DNA of 8,141 bases, taken from Burkholderiales bacterium (GTDB taxonomy: Bacteria > Pseudomonadota > Gammaproteobacteria > Burkholderiales > Burkholderiaceae_D). Shown in pieces: positions 6,581 through 8,141 of this stretch (positions within the stretch are counted from its first letter, which is position 1; every line of letters starts with the position of its first letter). A program made the position numbers and the translations under genes. The stretch covers positions 1 to 8,141 of the forward strand of contig SYFN01000068.1 of assembly GCA_005800405.1 (NCBI GenBank), given 5' to 3'. Under the pieces are notes generated by a model. That model ran no database searches. It saw only the letters and a program-made list of their open reading frames with translations, and had not been told where the DNA came from.

Positions 6581-7432
6581 TCAGCGTCCAGCGATACGCT
6601 GACAGATCGCGCTGGTTGGCGCAGCTTGATTCAGTGTATAAAAATGCAGCCCGGGCGCACCACCAGCAATGAGCCGCTCACACATCTGCGTGACCACATC
6701 CAGACCAAAAGCGCGAATGGAAGCGCTGTCATCGCCAAAGCTGGCAAGCTTGAGACGAATCCAGCGTGGTATCTCAGCGCCGCACATGTCAGAAAAACGC
6801 ATGAGCTGCGTGTAATTGGTAATAGGCATAATGCCAGGAACGACGGGTGCATCGACACTGGCTTTTTGTACCTCATCAACGAAACGGAAATACGCATCCG
6901 GGTTATAAAAATACTGCGTGATTGCCGAGTTGGCACCTGCTTTGATCTTGCGAATGAAGTTCTGCAGATCGTCTTGTGGTGAGCGCGCCTGCGGATGCAT
7001 CTCCGGATAAGCGGCTGCCTCGATATGAAACCAGTCACCGGTTTCAGTGCGTATAAATTCGATGAGCTCGCTGGCATGACTGAATTCACCAGAAAGACCT
7101 CCAAAACCACTCGGCAGATCGCCTCGTAAGGCAACCATGTGGCGTATCCCCTGCGACTTGTATTCACTGATGATCTCGCGCAGCTCGGCACGGCTGCGAC
7201 CAATACAGGATAAATGCGGGGCGGCCTCGTGACCCTCGCGTTGGATTTCCAGCACGGTGTCGCGCGTGCCCGCCTGAGTCGAGCCAGCAGCGCCAAATGT
7301 GACTGAAAAATACTCGGGCCCAAGCTCGGCGAGCCGCACGCGCGCTGCGCGCAGTTTATCCGCACCCTCGGTGGTTTTGGGCGGGAAAAATTCCATACTA
7401 ATAGCGGGCGTATTCAGAGCGGAAGTAGTCAT
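6581..7432 (-). CDS. metF: 5,10-methylenetetrahydrofolate reductase
   Basis: The product is 283 residues from the ATG at 7432 and forms the FAD-dependent TIM barrel of the bacterial MetF type. It reduces 5,10-methylene-THF to 5-methyl-THF, the methyl donor for methionine synthesis. ISMEFFPPK near the N-terminus carries the conserved catalytic Glu (E14 in this numbering). SVTFGAAGST, HLSCIGRSRAEL and VALRGDLP (with the FAD-contacting Asp) follow, then ANSAITQYFYNPD, VVPGIMPITNY and GAPGLHFYTLN, all recognisable and intact. An upstream in-frame GTG at 7444 would overlap the stop of the membrane-protein gene as GTGA and add four residues; the ATG is placed more like known family starts. It is the last gene of ahcY / membrane protein / metF, which links methyl-folate supply with homocysteine recycling. 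Confidence 0.97.
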   Translation of the reverse strand: MTTSALNTPAISMEFFPPKTTEGADKLRAARVRLAELGPEYFSVTFGAAGSTQAGTRDTVLEIQREGHEAAPHLSCIGRSRAELREIISEYKSQGIRHMVALRGDLPSGFGGLSGEFSHASELIEFIRTETGDWFHIEAAAYPEMHPQARSPQDDLQNFIRKIKAGANSAITQYFYNPDAYFRFVDEVQKASVDAPVVPGIMPITNYTQLMRFSDMCGAEIPRWIRLKLASFGDDSASIRAFGLDVVTQMCERLIAGGAPGLHFYTLNQAAPTSAICQRIAGR

Positions 7433-7440
7433 TGAATGAA

Positions 7441-7785
7441 TCACTTATTGCGTATCAAGATAACGGACAGCAGCCACGAGAGCAGGCTGTAGACAAACGC
7501 GCCAAGCACGGCAGCACCAAAACCTGCAACCTGAAAGCCAGTGACCAGATCAGCGACTGCCCAGAACATCAGGCCGTTGATTACGAACACAAATAGCCCA
7601 AGCGTGAGGACAGTTACCGGGAGCGTGAGCAGAATCAGCACGGGGCGAATCAGCGTATTGACCAAGCCAAGAACGAGCGCTGCGGTCAGCGCGGTAGTGA
7701 AGCTGTCGACTTGCACGGAATCGAGCAAATGGGGCAGGGCGAAAATCGCGACTGTATTGATCAGCCAGAGGAGCAGCAGGCGCAT
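7441..7785 (-). CDS. Small four-helix membrane protein of the phage holin family IV / YvlD type
   Basis: The product is 114 residues from the ATG at 7785, almost wholly hydrophobic. It has about four membrane segments: LLLLWLINTVAIFALPHLL; TALTAALVLGLVNTLI; a long hydrophobic stretch from VLILLTLP to FWAVADLV; and AAVLGAFVYSLLSWLLSVIL. The patterns GLVNTLIRPVLILLTLPVT and FVINGLMFW are typical of the Phage_holin_4_2 / YvlD family, which despite its name is widespread on bacterial chromosomes and of unknown function. A longer frame from ATG 7830 would add 15 non-hydrophobic residues; MRLLLLWLIN is the usual family start, so the shorter form is preferred. Neither start has a good Shine-Dalgarno. 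It sits between ahcY and metF and overlaps the upstream alternative metF start. I would not infer lysis activity or a methyl-cycle role from this. Confidence 0.85.
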   Translation of the reverse strand: MRLLLLWLINTVAIFALPHLLDSVQVDSFTTALTAALVLGLVNTLIRPVLILLTLPVTVLTLGLFVFVINGLMFWAVADLVTGFQVAGFGAAVLGAFVYSLLSWLLSVILIRNK

Positions 7786-7818
7786 GTGTGGCGCAAGTGG
7801 ATGATGCGTAAGCGGAAT

Positions 7819-7866
7819 CGATGCAGGCATTCATGCATCGCCAGACCTCGTGAGTCCGGCGATGCA
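7819..7866 (-). promoter_or_regulatory. Two mutually exclusive hairpins between ahcY and the membrane-protein gene
   Basis: Reading the minus strand, arm 7866-7854 pairs with arm 7846-7834 over 13 base pairs (TGCATCGCC with GGCGATGCA, then GGAC with GTCT including one G-U) around a 7-base loop. The heptamer CGATGCA in the second arm (7840-7834) can instead pair with TGCATCG (7825-7819), forming a 7-bp hairpin whose 8-base loop contains the ATG at 7830-7828. The two structures cannot form together. No T-run follows either, so they are not terminators. They could be an intercistronic processing or stability element, or a translation control for the downstream gene. The function is inferred; the complementarity is seen directly. 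Confidence 0.5.
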
Positions 7867-7881
7867 CAAGCCATGCTGCGT

Positions 7882-8141
<260 letters not shown>

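Noticed and set aside
7834..7866. Intrinsic terminator after ahcY
   Set aside because: The 13-bp stem is strong, but the minus strand continues TGAATGCC without a T-run, so transcription probably continues into the membrane-protein gene.

Overview
The window looks like ordinary chromosomal DNA of a betaproteobacterium, most likely Burkholderiales and probably Alcaligenaceae-like. This is inferred from moderately GC-rich coding sequence, the style of the proteins (Cca, Slt, MetF and AhcY resemble proteobacterial forms) and the gene neighbourhoods: slt / NDUFA9-like / cca divergent from the formyl-THF ligase, and ahcY / small membrane protein / metF. I see no insertion sequence, prophage, CRISPR array, tRNA or rRNA.

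Layout. (1) Positions 1-1121: the first 31 codons of an indolepyruvate ferredoxin oxidoreductase-like gene run off the left edge on the minus strand. It is divergent from an intact LysR-type regulator, and the 118-bp gap between them carries a good minus-strand promoter, a strong Shine-Dalgarno and candidate regulator-binding repeats. (2) Positions 1122-1818: a small exported EF-hand protein on the plus strand. Its reading frame is cut by an in-frame TAA after two of four EF-hand loops; the other two follow in the same frame. A strong plus-strand intrinsic terminator follows, and its stem lies inside the last codons of the convergent cca. (3) Positions 1795-5948, minus strand: a tightly packed operon of soluble lytic murein transglycosylase (5948), NDUFA9-like atypical SDR and CCA-adding tRNA nucleotidyltransferase, with a 4-base overlap at the first junction and a 3-base gap at the second. 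(4) Positions 6038-6580, plus strand: 5-formyltetrahydrofolate cyclo-ligase, divergent from slt. (5) Positions 6581-8141, minus strand: the C-terminal part of S-adenosylhomocysteine hydrolase (ahcY, running off the right edge), a small four-helix membrane protein of the phage-holin-IV/YvlD type, and metF.

How it works together. The right half is one-carbon and methyl-cycle metabolism: AhcY removes S-adenosylhomocysteine and yields homocysteine, MetF makes the 5-methyl-THF used to remethylate homocysteine, and the ligase returns 5-formyl-THF to the folate pool. The middle operon joins cell-wall turnover, a probable quinone/respiratory accessory protein and tRNA 3'-end maturation; these share transcription rather than an obvious pathway. 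The left edge is a regulator next to an amino-acid-derived 2-oxoacid oxidation enzyme.

I found no convincing undescribed system. The observations most worth checking are the interrupted EF-hand gene, a pair of mutually exclusive hairpins between ahcY and the membrane-protein gene, the terminator embedded in cca, and the zero-gap convergent stop codons of the ligase and metF.
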